Shown here piece after piece: positions 36,738 to 45,301 of a DNA stretch of 45,808 bases. A program made the translations under genes and the position numbers. Numbering within the stretch: the first letter of the stretch is position 1; each line of letters opens with the position of its first letter. The notes beneath the pieces were generated by a model. That model was not told where the DNA came from and searched no databases. It was given only the letters and a program-made list of their open reading frames with translations. This DNA is from Magnetococcales bacterium (lineage in GTDB: Bacteria; Pseudomonadota; Magnetococcia; Magnetococcales; UBA8363): NCBI GenBank assembly GCA_015232865.1, contig JADFYU010000023.1:1-45808 (forward strand), written 5' to 3'.

Positions 36738-37935
36738 CTATCGAGGCCGCATTGAGGGGGGAGCGGCGGTGAACGGGGTGCTGGAAGGGCGAGACCCTGA
36801 CCATGTCGCCCGGCAGCTTAAAAATCGGGGGGTTCTGCCTCTGGCCATTACCGAATTGCCGCCGGTACAACGGGCCTTTCGATCCGGCAACCCTTTGGTC
36901 AAGGGCTACGGCATCAACGATCTGATCCTGTTTTCCCGGCAGATGTCTGCCCTTTCACGCTCCGGCGTACCGTTGGTGAGTGCCTTTCAGGGTTTGATCG
37001 CCGCCAGCATCAAGCCGCGCTTGAAAAAGGCCATGGTTCAAATTTTGATCGATCTGCAAGCCGGTCGCTCCCTCTCCTTGTCGTTGGCCGACCAGGCTCC
37101 AATCTTTGATCATTTTTTTGTTCGCATGGTTCAGGTCGGGGAGGAGAGTGGCCGCTTGGATGAGGCTTTTTTACACATTGCCAACTATCTGGAAAATGGC
37201 AAACAGACCCGGCAGCGTTTGACGACCGCTTTGCGATATCCGCTGTTTGTCGTTTTGACACTGGTGGTTGCCCTGGCTGTCATCAACTATTCGGTGATTC
37301 CGGCTTTTGTTCAGCTTTTTACAAAATTTGGCGTCGAACTGCCCTGGACTACCCGGATATTGATCGCCACCTCCAACTTCAGTCGGGATTATCTGCTCCT
37401 GATCATTGGCGGGCTGGGCGGTTTGGTCGCTCTGTTTGTCTATTCGATAAAAACCGTTTCGGGCCGACTGTTTTGGGACCGGCTGGTGCTGAGGGTTCCC
37501 GTGGTCGGCCCGTTGATTCATCGAATATTGCTGGCCCGTTTTGCCCGAATATTTGTCATGGGCAGTCGCTCCGGCATGAATATGGTCCAGGTGTTGTCTG
37601 CGGTTGCCGAGACTCTGAACAACGGCTTTCTGGCCCGTCGGGTTCAATCCATCCAGCAAGGGGTCTTTCGTGGCGAAAGCCTGGCTCAGGCGGCTGAAGG
37701 CAGTGAGATTTTCACACCGTTGGTTTTGCAGATGATCGCCGTCGGTGAGCAGACCGGTCAGATTGAGCAGATGATGTCGGATGTGGCGGCGTTTTATGAG
37801 GAAGAGGTGGATTATGAAATCCAGGCTTTGAGCGGTATCATCGAGCCGATTTTGCTTTTTTTCCTGGCGGCCATGGTGTTGGTCCTGACCCTGGGTATTT
37901 TTTTGCCCCTTTGGGAGTTGGGGGCGGGTCGGTAG
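36721..37935 (+). CDS. mshG: MshG-like inner-membrane platform protein (GspF/PilC family)
   Basis: 404 residues from ATG 36721 (or ATG 36724), starting inside the 3' end of mshE, which implies coupling. Two T2SSF domains (about 65-190 and 265-390), each followed by membrane segments; three to four helices in all (about 170-190, 220-245, 375-400). Typical stretches: LILFSRQMSALSRSGVPLV, VGEESGRLDEAFLHIANYLE and the mirrored VGEQTGQIEQMMSDVAAFYE. The N-terminal segment FSYRGRIEGGAAVNGVLEGRD is family-like. It couples the MshE motor to pilin assembly. Confidence 0.93.
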   Translation: MMARFSYRGRIEGGAAVNGVLEGRDPDHVARQLKNRGVLPLAITELPPVQRAFRSGNPLVKGYGINDLILFSRQMSALSRSGVPLVSAFQGLIAASIKPRLKKAMVQILIDLQAGRSLSLSLADQAPIFDHFFVRMVQVGEESGRLDEAFLHIANYLENGKQTRQRLTTALRYPLFVVLTLVVALAVINYSVIPAFVQLFTKFGVELPWTTRILIATSNFSRDYLLLIIGGLGGLVALFVYSIKTVSGRLFWDRLVLRVPVVGPLIHRILLARFARIFVMGSRSGMNMVQVLSAVAETLNNGFLARRVQSIQQGVFRGESLAQAAEGSEIFTPLVLQMIAVGEQTGQIEQMMSDVAAFYEEEVDYEIQALSGIIEPILLFFLAAMVLVLTLGIFLPLWELGAGR

Positions 37936-38073
37936 AGGCGCCGGGTTCGAACCTGGCTTCGGCAATTTGTAAGGGTTGGGTGGTCAGGGATCTTCTTGAC
38001 TTTTAGATCTCATTGGTGCTCCTTTAGAATATGAAGTTGAGCTAGGTTGAAGATGAATGGAAAAAGGTGTTTT

Positions 38074-38457
38074 ATGGCCGGATATAAGGGTAAAAGAACT
38101 GGTTTTACACTGATCGAGCTGATTTTAGTTATCGTTATTCTGGGTATTCTGTCGGTGGCGGCGGCACCCCGGTTTGTTGATTTAAGCTCGCGGGCTGAAG
38201 AGGCGGCCGCCAATGCGGTTTTGGCCGCCGCTGAGTCTGCGGTTGCCATCAATTTCGCCTCCAACCGGGCTGGGGAGAGCTTGACCCTGATCTCCGACGG
38301 TGCCACCCTGCTGGCCGCCCTGGACGGCACTCCCAGCGGCTGGAGTGCTTCCGGGGCGACCCTGGTTCATACCGGTGAAGATAGCATCACCTACACCATC
38401 ACGGTGGAGAGTGCCGAAACCACCTCTACCAAGGCGGTTCTTTCCCAAAGTTGGTAG
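38074..38457 (+). CDS. mshA: MshA-like major pilin precursor
   Basis: 127 residues from ATG 38074, which gives a 10-residue basic leader cut at KRTG^FTLIE; ATG 38053 would give a longer leader. The prepilin peptidase site G^F with Glu at +5 is clear, then a hydrophobic helix (LILVIVILGILSVAAAPRFVDLSSRAE) of the MshA/PilA type. The head is small and Ser/Thr/Ala rich, without the usual Cys pair. The 120-base gap before it contains a palindrome (37940-37957) and a weak promoter-like region, so it may have its own transcript. It is the best candidate for the shaft subunit by position and size. Confidence 0.8.
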   Translation: MAGYKGKRTGFTLIELILVIVILGILSVAAAPRFVDLSSRAEEAAANAVLAAAESAVAINFASNRAGESLTLISDGATLLAALDGTPSGWSASGATLVHTGEDSITYTITVESAETTSTKAVLSQSW

Positions 38458-38516
38458 ATCAATTCAATGGATTGCGTTCCATGCTCGTACTTTCAACCGT
38501 CTTTTATAGGCTCAAG

Positions 38517-38945
38517 ATGGCCCGGTTGCGGCCAGGGGCAAATGGTTCGGGTTTTTCTCTGATTGAGCTGATTTTGGTCCTGTTGCTGGCCTCTATTGTA
38601 ACGGTGGCGGTGGCACCGCGCTGGCCCGGTTCGGGGTTGGTGTTGCAGCAGGATGGGGATCAGTTGGCCGGCGATCTCAATCTGGCCCGAGCCTCTGCCA
38701 TGAGCTACCGGGACTCCATGACCCTACAGCGGTCGGCCTCCGTTGACCGCTATTCCCTGACCGACTCCAGCGGTGCCATACGGCTGACGAGCCGCTCTCT
38801 CGGCGGCAGCACCTTTTCGGCCTTTACCGTCACTTTTGACGAAAAGGGCAACCCCGGTCGTTCAGATCTGACCATTACCCTCTCCAGTCGGGGCGATCAA
38901 CGGACCCTGACGGTGGTGGGCGAGAGCGGGGCGGTGTTGTGGTGA
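38517..38945 (+). CDS. MshC-like minor prepilin
   Basis: 142 residues from ATG 38517; ATG 38481 is a possible earlier start. The leader MARLRPGANGSG is cut before FSLIE, then a hydrophobic helix LILVLLLASIVTVAVAP. The head (DLNLARASAMSYRDSMTLQRS, then beta-rich) is of the GspH/MshC type. The stop overlaps the next gene's GTG by 4 bases. It likely belongs to the minor-pilin tip or priming complex. Confidence 0.75.
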   Translation: MARLRPGANGSGFSLIELILVLLLASIVTVAVAPRWPGSGLVLQQDGDQLAGDLNLARASAMSYRDSMTLQRSASVDRYSLTDSSGAIRLTSRSLGGSTFSAFTVTFDEKGNPGRSDLTITLSSRGDQRTLTVVGESGAVLW

Positions 38946-39409
38946 CTCATGATTTGGCAGGACAAACCGTTTCAGCCGGATATACCTTGATTGAGCTGAT
39001 TCTGGTGCTGCTGGTGCTGGCCATCTGCCTGGTCGGTGTGGTGCCGGTTTTCAATCAGACGCTCTCCTCGGCTCCCGGACTCAGCGATCAACAGGTGGCG
39101 GGGCTGTTGGTCCAGGAGCGGCTGGATCAAATATTGGCAAATCGACGCAATCGACCCGGTTTTGCCGAGATTGTTGAGTCCAACTATGGCGATGAACCGG
39201 CCCTGGATCTGGGTGGACCGACCGTTTTTTCCCGAACCGTGGCGATTCAGGGCGGCCATTTTGATGCGGCCACCGCCACCTTGAGCTGTAGTGGTGTCGC
39301 CTATGACGGCGAAACCTACAAATGTGTGCTGGTTCAGGTCAGTCAGGCTGAAACAGGCCGGGTTCTGGCTCGACGTCGGCTGTTCCTGGCCCCGGAAGGG
39401 ACGTTATGA
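38942..39409 (+). CDS. MshD-like minor prepilin
   Basis: About 155 residues. GTG 38942 gives a GTGA overlap with the previous stop (GTG 38939 possible). The leader is cut at SAG^YTLIE, with Tyr instead of Phe at +1, followed by a hydrophobic helix LILVLLVLAICLVGVVP. The head has QERLDQILANRRNRPGF, seen in MshD-like minor pilins, and a Cys pair. The stop overlaps the next start by 4 bases. Confidence 0.75.
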   Translation: MTHDLAGQTVSAGYTLIELILVLLVLAICLVGVVPVFNQTLSSAPGLSDQQVAGLLVQERLDQILANRRNRPGFAEIVESNYGDEPALDLGGPTVFSRTVAIQGGHFDAATATLSCSGVAYDGETYKCVLVQVSQAETGRVLARRRLFLAPEGTL

Positions 39410-39915
39410 TGGATCGGTCGATGGCGAAGCGGGAAACAGCCGGGTTTACCCTGATCGAGATGGTTTTGGTTCTCCTGCTGGTGGCCATTCTGGCTGGAGG
39501 TGGCGCTCGGCTGCTGGCCGCCGGTCTGGATAGTCACCTGACGGCCCGGACCATCTCCCCGCTGGCCGATCGAGGCCGGCTGGCCCTGGAAAGGATGCTG
39601 CTGGAGCTGCGCGGCAGCGACTGTAACAGCCTGAGCCAGCCCAGCGGCCCAGGCTCTTTGCAACTCACCTACAATCAGGATCAGTGGCTGATTTTCCAAA
39701 ATAGCCCGAGTGATCCCCAGTTGGTAACGATGCAGGTGGACGGCGGTGCCGAAAAAATAGTTATCGAGGGGGTCGAAGCGAATTCTTTGCAGTTTTCTTT
39801 GGATCAGGATCGCTGTCTGGTGACGGTTGCCCTGACCCTGACCGGCACCCTTCACGGCGGAGCGGCATTGCGATTGCCGCTGCAAAGTGCCGTTCATGTG
39901 CGTGTTGAAAAGTGA
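39406..39915 (+). CDS. MshO-like minor prepilin
   Basis: 169 residues with ATGA overlap at the start. The leader is cut at TAG^FTLIEMVLVLLLVAILAGG, then a GspJ/MshO-like head with RGRLALERMLLELR. Two Cys (about 67 and 127) could form a disulfide. It ends in a GTGA overlap with the last prepilin-like gene. GspJ-type subunits form part of the tip complex. Confidence 0.75.
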   Translation: MMDRSMAKRETAGFTLIEMVLVLLLVAILAGGGARLLAAGLDSHLTARTISPLADRGRLALERMLLELRGSDCNSLSQPSGPGSLQLTYNQDQWLIFQNSPSDPQLVTMQVDGGAEKIVIEGVEANSLQFSLDQDRCLVTVALTLTGTLHGGAALRLPLQSAVHVRVEK

Positions 39916-40937
39916 GACGGGCATGGGTCGCATACGGGCTGAAAGTCCGGGGTCAATATCAGCAGGGGGGATTGTTGATTTCGGCTCTGATCGTTTTGAC
40001 CCTGATCCTGGTTTTAGCCGCTGGATCCGCTCGAATTCAGATGGGCAGGGCCGATCTGGTCGGCGTTTTGGCCCAGGGCAGCGATCTGCTCGATCTGGTT
40101 CAAACCGGAGAGGATCTGTTGCTCTATGAATTATACGATACGGTCTGCCACTTCGGGGTTAGCCCGGATGCCCAGGGTCGCACCACCTTCAACCGATCTG
40201 TCGAGGGGTCGGGAACTCTGCTGTTGACCCTCTGTCCTCTGGGGGCGGCCTGTTATCCGACGGATTGGACCATCATCGGCCAAAACCCGGACTGGGCGGG
40301 CATGATTACCGCCACAATCGGCAGCCACTCCAGAACTGTACTGGTGGGGATTGCCGGGGACTGTTCTCTTCCGACGATCCCGCGTCTGGTCTGGGATAAA
40401 CCGGTGCAGGTTTCTGTGGCGGATAACGGTCTGACCTTGCGTGATAGCGGTACGATTGATTGTTCGAGCAGCTCGGCCTGTCTCCAGGCCAACGGCCAGA
40501 GCGGGTCCTGGAAAATTCCGGGTAAAACCGGAGACGATATGGTTTTAAAAGGGGCTTTTGATATGGTGCCCCCCTCCGGTGGGCGGTTGCAGGTGGATAT
40601 TATCCTTGATGACGGTGCCGCCATTCTTTGTGACGATCAACTCATGGGCGGCGGGGTTGGTTTTGCCATGGGGGTGGGCGCGGACCTCTACTGCCACCAC
40701 TCTGCTGACGGCTCAACGGTCACCACGATCTGCGACGGGACCGACAGTGCCGCCTGCAATCTGGGGGCTGGAGCCTTGGCGCTGAATTTGGGACATTTTG
40801 ACCCGAACAAGGTGGTGAGTCTGACGGTTCGCATCCGCGATCAGCTCGATGGTGAACAGACCCGGCTCTCTTCGGTCTACCTGGGGACGGACTCTCCTGG
40901 CAACTATGATCTTTTCTCCTTCGTCTATTGGAGGTAG
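39912..40937 (+). CDS. MshP/MshQ-position protein with GspK/PilX-like N-terminus
   Basis: 341 residues with GTG start in a GTGA overlap. The N-terminus QYQQGGLLISALIVLTLILVLAAG is a prepilin-like helix without Glu at +5, as in MshP, PilX and GspK, which sit at the tip. The remaining 300 residues are a beta-rich, Cys-containing domain (about eleven Cys, paired in short segments such as ICDGTDSAACN) with no recognised family. Position is that of mshP/mshQ; MshQ proteins carry large C-terminal lectin-like domains, so this may be a fused adhesin-like tip protein (inference). Confidence 0.6.
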   Translation: MRRAWVAYGLKVRGQYQQGGLLISALIVLTLILVLAAGSARIQMGRADLVGVLAQGSDLLDLVQTGEDLLLYELYDTVCHFGVSPDAQGRTTFNRSVEGSGTLLLTLCPLGAACYPTDWTIIGQNPDWAGMITATIGSHSRTVLVGIAGDCSLPTIPRLVWDKPVQVSVADNGLTLRDSGTIDCSSSSACLQANGQSGSWKIPGKTGDDMVLKGAFDMVPPSGGRLQVDIILDDGAAILCDDQLMGGGVGFAMGVGADLYCHHSADGSTVTTICDGTDSAACNLGAGALALNLGHFDPNKVVSLTVRIRDQLDGEQTRLSSVYLGTDSPGNYDLFSFVYWR

Positions 40938-40997
40938 GCCACGGTTGATCCGGTGTCGATAGACAGTCGATTTTAAAAAAAGGTATACTTCCCAACC

Positions 40998-42218
40998 ATG
41001 TTTGCCAAACGCCCCCCCATCATCGCCTTTGCGCCCCACCCCTGGTGGAGCCACTGGTTGAGCCGACAGCAGCTTCTCACCCGTTTGGGTCAGCGGGGCT
41101 GGCCGATTATCTATAGTTTTGGCCCTCTGGATTTTTGGGATCGCCACCTGCCTCTCTGGCAGCAGTCGCCGTGGCGGGGCCGGATTCAATTCCAGGACCA
41201 CGTTTGGGTCGAGCATCCGGGCCGTTTGTTGCCGATCTGGTCAAAATTTCCCGCCTGGGATCGTTATGTCATTCGCCGTCACGCTTTGTCGCTCAAACAG
41301 GCCCTGGCCGCCCATGGTGGAGCGGACAAAGCCGTCGCTTTGCTTTTTCACCCCGCTTTTCAGTCGTGGCTGAAATGGCTGCAACCCGGTCAGGTGGCCT
41401 ATCACATCTACGATACCTACAACATGATGGAGGAGTGGAGTCCTGAGATGGCCGCCAGGGAAGCGGCTCTGGTCTCTTCAGCTCGATTGATCACCACCTC
41501 GTCGGCGGGTATGGCGGCCAATCTGCCGGGGGATGGACCTCGGCGGGCGCGGGTGCTGAATAACGGAGCCGATTCCGAATTATTTCTAAACGGGGCCGGG
41601 GCGCGCTGTCCGGCGGATCTGGCCGCCATTCCCCATCCCCGCATCGGTTATGTGGGGGCGATCAACGCCAAACTGGATCTGGAAATGGTTTTGTCGGTGA
41701 GCCAGAAGCGACCGGAGTGGCATTGGGTTTTTCTCGGCCATATCCGTATGAACGGCCAATCGGCGGAGGCGGGGCAGGTGCGGGATCGTTGGGCGCAACT
41801 GCTGACCCGGAACAATGTTCATTATCTGGGTCAAAAACCCCGAGAACAGATGCCGGCCTATGTCAATAACATGGATGCCTTGACCATCTGCTATAAAATC
41901 GCCCGTCTGGATCAAGGCGAGGCGGCCAGTTGGGTGGTTCACGGCTATCCGACCAAGCTGCATGAATTTCTGGCTACCGGTCTTCCGGTGGTGGCCGGTC
42001 CGCAGCAGGTGATTGTCGATGATTTTTCCCACGTGGTCCGGGTGGCGGCCGATTCAGCCCAATGGGAGGCTTCGTTGGCCGAAGCACTCCTTCAGGGCGG
42101 GGTCGGTACGCCGGCGGCCCGTCAGCAGGTGGCCTTGGCCAATACCTGGGACAAACGGGTTGATCTGTTGGAGGGGTGGCTGGAAGAGATGACCGGCCCC
42201 CCCTCTGTTTTGTCCTGA
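40998..42218 (+). CDS. Family 4-type glycosyltransferase
   Basis: 406 residues, GT-B fold. An N-terminal domain (about 1-190) and a C-terminal nucleotide-sugar-binding domain with IGYVGAINAKLDLEMV, WHWVFLGHIR, VHYLGQKPREQMPAYVNNMDALTICY and the donor motif KLHEFLATGLPVVAG, with Glu typical of retaining GT4 enzymes. No signal peptide or membrane helix. It starts 60 bases after the pilin genes and may decorate pilin or cell-surface polysaccharide (inference). No other polysaccharide gene is near. Confidence 0.85.
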   Translation: MFAKRPPIIAFAPHPWWSHWLSRQQLLTRLGQRGWPIIYSFGPLDFWDRHLPLWQQSPWRGRIQFQDHVWVEHPGRLLPIWSKFPAWDRYVIRRHALSLKQALAAHGGADKAVALLFHPAFQSWLKWLQPGQVAYHIYDTYNMMEEWSPEMAAREAALVSSARLITTSSAGMAANLPGDGPRRARVLNNGADSELFLNGAGARCPADLAAIPHPRIGYVGAINAKLDLEMVLSVSQKRPEWHWVFLGHIRMNGQSAEAGQVRDRWAQLLTRNNVHYLGQKPREQMPAYVNNMDALTICYKIARLDQGEAASWVVHGYPTKLHEFLATGLPVVAGPQQVIVDDFSHVVRVAADSAQWEASLAEALLQGGVGTPAARQQVALANTWDKRVDLLEGWLEEMTGPPSVLS

Positions 42219-42234
42219 GTTGCGGTTTCGGCTT

Positions 42235-43245
42235 CTACATCGGTGCGATAACGTGATCTGTGCTTTTTTCGCAGCTATGCTTGTTGAAATTCAAATAGAG
42301 ATACAGCCCATTCTCGTGGTATCCATAATCTTGGGGGTTGTAATGGTGTTGGGTCAGCCAGGCTTTAGCCTCCGGGTCACGAACCGGGGCGGGTGAGAGG
42401 CTGTAGAGGCTGAGCAGGATGTTCTCGTCCGCAATGTTTGTCTCGGTGGGCCAGGGCAGTTTTTTTCTCAGATAATTGGCCCAGACAAACTCCATGAAGT
42501 CGGCCTCTTTCGGTGTGATACCGCTGAGTTTGGCGATATCGCCGCATTGCTTGTTGCCGGCTTTCAGGTAGAGGCAACTCTCCCGCACCCAGCGTGAGAG
42601 GGTACGATAGGGGTCGTTGTGGTCGTTGTCGTAGAGGATTCCAAAATCCGCCGGGTAGGGGCCGAACTCCCCTTTAAACCGCTCTTGGGCGATTCTCTCT
42701 CCCCGGTTGTCGTAGGGCCAGACTTTATCCTGATCGATCATCTTCTGCCAAAAATCCGGCCAGGACTCATTCTTGAAATCGGCCTTGATCAAGCCGACAA
42801 AGTTGACCTTGGCCTTTTTTTTGTCCGACAGCTTTTTAAAGGTTTTGGAATTCCAGACGGCGGCCCCCAAATGGTGATGGTCGGTGGTGTAGAATCCCTC
42901 GCCCAGACTCCCCTTCGGACCCCGCACCAGGGGAATATGATTTTTATCTGACTCCAAAAAATGGTTGAGGGCACTGACGTTGTCGGCCTCCTTGTTCTCA
43001 TCGAGATAATCTTCAACCCAGTCGTCCACCTGTTTTATTTTACAGGCCACCGCCACTTGACCAACCGAATATTGAGTCAGGTGGAGTTTGGTAATGGAGA
43101 TTTTGCAGATTTTTTTGTCGAAATCGGCTTGTGGTTGGTCGCTGCATTTTTCAAGATCCGAACTGGCCGCAACCGAGGTGGAAAAGAGGGTCAGACAGAG
43201 AAATAAAACGCCATACCAAATCCAGTATCTATCGGTTTTACGCAT
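42235..43245 (-). CDS. Secreted ParBc_2-domain protein
   Basis: About 336 residues from ATG 43245, eight bases after AAGGA (ATG 43254 overlaps that site). A Sec signal peptide (about 1-26, cutting near SVAAS) is followed by a PF08857-type ParB-like domain: HLTQYSVGQVAV, IPLVRGPKGSLGEGFYTTDHHHLGAAV, WPDFWQKMI, DPYRTLSRWVRE and FVWANYLRKKL. This group is annotated as putative ParB-like nuclease on sequence grounds only. Export of such a protein makes chromosome partitioning implausible. The role is unknown. It lies downstream of an RsmI-like gene on the same strand, with a 130-base AT-rich gap. Confidence 0.75.
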   Translation of the reverse strand: MRKTDRYWIWYGVLFLCLTLFSTSVAASSDLEKCSDQPQADFDKKICKISITKLHLTQYSVGQVAVACKIKQVDDWVEDYLDENKEADNVSALNHFLESDKNHIPLVRGPKGSLGEGFYTTDHHHLGAAVWNSKTFKKLSDKKKAKVNFVGLIKADFKNESWPDFWQKMIDQDKVWPYDNRGERIAQERFKGEFGPYPADFGILYDNDHNDPYRTLSRWVRESCLYLKAGNKQCGDIAKLSGITPKEADFMEFVWANYLRKKLPWPTETNIADENILLSLYSLSPAPVRDPEAKAWLTQHHYNPQDYGYHENGLYLYLNFNKHSCEKSTDHVIAPM

Positions 43246-43376
43246 CGATATCATCCTTAAAAGAGGGGAATATTGATTGAAGTGTTTTTTTGGTCAGAAA
43301 ATTATAACATAAAAAAGAGTTATACCGGAAAAAAATTCTTAAAGATTTATTCTGGATTCGGCGGATGAAGGGCGGT

Positions 43377-44117
43377 TTAGCGGCGAATGGGCAGGCGATT
43401 GCCAGGATGATCACACTCTTGGAGTTCCCGCTCTTTGCGGTCAAACCCGGCCAGCAGGACCACCGCTTCGCCTTGAAAAGGTTCATCGCCCAACTCGGCG
43501 AGGATCTCGGTGAGTTTTCCCCGATAAAACCGCTGATATTTTTTAGTCAGATCTTTGGCGATACAGCCGTTGCGATCGCCGAGAACCGAGCGGGCCAACT
43601 CCAGGAACTCTTTGATATGGCGGGGAGAAAGGTAAAAAATAAGGGTGTGGGCGGTGTTTTTTTCCAATTCGAGCCATTTTTTCTGCCGGACCGGTTTTCT
43701 GGGTGGAAAGCCGAGAAACAGGTGAGAGCTGGAGGCCAGGCCGGAGGCGACCAGAGCGGTGGTCAGAGCCGAGGGGCCGGGAATGACTTCGATGTCGATG
43801 TTGGCCTCTATCGCCGTGCTGATGACCCGATAGCCCGGATCGCTGATACCCGGCATGCCGGCACTGCTGCAAAGACCGACGGTCTCGCCGTTTTGCAACA
43901 GTTTCAGGATACCGTTGGCCGAGGCGGTCTCGTTGCCGTCATTGCATTTGATGAATCGTTTGGGAAAGGAGATTTCATGATGAAAAAACAGTTTTCTGGT
44001 CTCCTTCGGCTCTTCGCAGGCCAGGATGTCTACCTGCCCCAACACCGCCAACGCCCGCTCTCCCAGGTCGGCAATGTTGCCGATGGGGGTGCCGATGACC
44101 CATAATTTTCCAGCCAT
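43377..44117 (-). CDS. rsmI: RsmI-like 16S rRNA 2'-O-methyltransferase
   Basis: 246 residues; the SAM-dependent tetrapyrrole-methylase fold of RsmI, which methylates C1402 ribose of 16S rRNA. Supporting motifs are LWVIGTPIGNIADLGERAL, SAGMPGISDPGYRVI, VIPGPSALTTALVASGL, FLGFPPRK and the RFYRGKLTEIL tail. The segment normally reading CEDTRHTRKLL with a following HEHNE is changed to CEEPKETRKLFFHHEIS and KCNDGNE, so substrate details may differ. It is shorter than most RsmI proteins, lacking the C-terminal extension. Confidence 0.8.
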   Translation of the reverse strand: MAGKLWVIGTPIGNIADLGERALAVLGQVDILACEEPKETRKLFFHHEISFPKRFIKCNDGNETASANGILKLLQNGETVGLCSSAGMPGISDPGYRVISTAIEANIDIEVIPGPSALTTALVASGLASSSHLFLGFPPRKPVRQKKWLELEKNTAHTLIFYLSPRHIKEFLELARSVLGDRNGCIAKDLTKKYQRFYRGKLTEILAELGDEPFQGEAVVLLAGFDRKERELQECDHPGNRLPIRR

Positions 44118-44168
44118 TTTTTTTTCCTAATTGAGTTGCCTGACCGGATTGTCAGCCTGGATTTGGCT

Positions 44169-45269
44169 TTAACCTAGATCCGGCAAAATCGGCCCCTCTT
44201 CTCCCCAACAGAGGGTCGCGCCGCAACCGGGGCTTTCGTAGAGGTCGATCCGGTCAAGTTGGGGTAGTTTGTCTGCCATATTTGCCTTGATCCAATGGAG
44301 TATACTGGAAAGATCGGCGTCTGCAATGCCCGGCAGGTTGTTGAGTTGGCGATGGTCGAGCAGCTTATAGAGCGGTTGAAAAATCTCTTTGACCTCGCCG
44401 TAATCGACGGTCCACCCCATCACCGCATCCAGGGGGGCGCAGAGATGCAGACGGACCAGATAACTGTGGCCATGGAGCTGTCGTCTGACGTCGGACCCTG
44501 GAGCCTTTTGCAACTGTAGTGCGCTTTCAAAGCGGCGTTCCTTCCAGATTCTGAACCGCTTTCCGTCATAGTTGCAGCCGGCGGTGGTGGTCTCGTAGAC
44601 GGTCACCCAGGAGAGTTCATCAAGCTGCGGTTTGATCTGTTGCCAGATCCAGGCGGCCAGCACTTCGCTGGTAGGATTCTCCAGGCCGGGAATATCGTTC
44701 AGACAGTGATTGTGCAACTGGATTTGCAGGGGCTGCCACAACTCGGCCAGGCGATCGAAATCCACGCCCATTTCGCGGCCTTCAAGGGTTTGATTGCTAT
44801 GTAAAATCACCTCAAAACCATGACCGTGCATGCGCCCACAGGGGTGGCCGGGGCCGACGTTGGGCAGTTGGTGGGCTGCTTCAAAGCGAAACTTTCGCCA
44901 GATGTGGGCCGAATCAAGACCATCCAGGTCGGCACCGGTCTGGCGGGTGCTTTGAATGCCTACCGACTCCAGGCCGGGAATGGCCAGTCTTTTCCACAAC
45001 CAACGGGCTAGATTTTCATCGGTGGGGTTGGTCATGTGGTCGTTGAGCAGTCGATAATCCAGGGGAGCGACCCCTTGAGTCAATGCCTGGGTCAACGCCA
45101 CGGTCTCGCCACCGATGAAACCCTGCCAACCCAAAGGGAGCTTCGCCCGGATGCGGGCATAATAACTGTGTCCGTGCAGGGGATGGCAGGCGTGGGATTC
45201 CGGTAAACAGGGAATACGCAGAGCCGACTCGAAGGGGACGGTGCTCAGATATAGAAGATGATCGTTCAT
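44169..45269 (-). CDS. queD: Three tandem QueD/PTPS domains in one protein
   Basis: 366 residues from ATG 45269; a TTG at 45305 overlapping queC is possible. Three 6-carboxytetrahydropterin synthase domains: about 8-112, 124-240 and 244-358. Domain 2 has the zinc site (His133, His148, His150) and Cys144, but the catalytic Asp-His pair of E. coli QueD (D70-H71) is His186-Asn187. Domain 3 has Asp305-His306 and Glu345 but lacks the first zinc His and the Cys. Domain 1 has Cys28 and an HGH pair but lacks the first His and has Tyr72 and Gln106 in place of catalytic residues. QueD makes CPH4 for queuosine. One active site may be built from domains 2 and 3 (inference). It follows queC directly. Confidence 0.85.
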   Translation of the reverse strand: MNDHLLYLSTVPFESALRIPCLPESHACHPLHGHSYYARIRAKLPLGWQGFIGGETVALTQALTQGVAPLDYRLLNDHMTNPTDENLARWLWKRLAIPGLESVGIQSTRQTGADLDGLDSAHIWRKFRFEAAHQLPNVGPGHPCGRMHGHGFEVILHSNQTLEGREMGVDFDRLAELWQPLQIQLHNHCLNDIPGLENPTSEVLAAWIWQQIKPQLDELSWVTVYETTTAGCNYDGKRFRIWKERRFESALQLQKAPGSDVRRQLHGHSYLVRLHLCAPLDAVMGWTVDYGEVKEIFQPLYKLLDHRQLNNLPGIADADLSSILHWIKANMADKLPQLDRIDLYESPGCGATLCWGEEGPILPDLG

Positions 45270-45301
45270 GGGCAGTGCTCGGCAGACGGCGAAAAGGGCG
45301 A

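Noticed and set aside
37940..37957. GGTTCGAACC inside a short palindrome, resembling a tRNA T-arm
   Set aside because: There is no acceptor, D-arm or anticodon arm upstream, because the mshG coding region ends only a few bases before. The arm pairing does not fit tRNA numbering.
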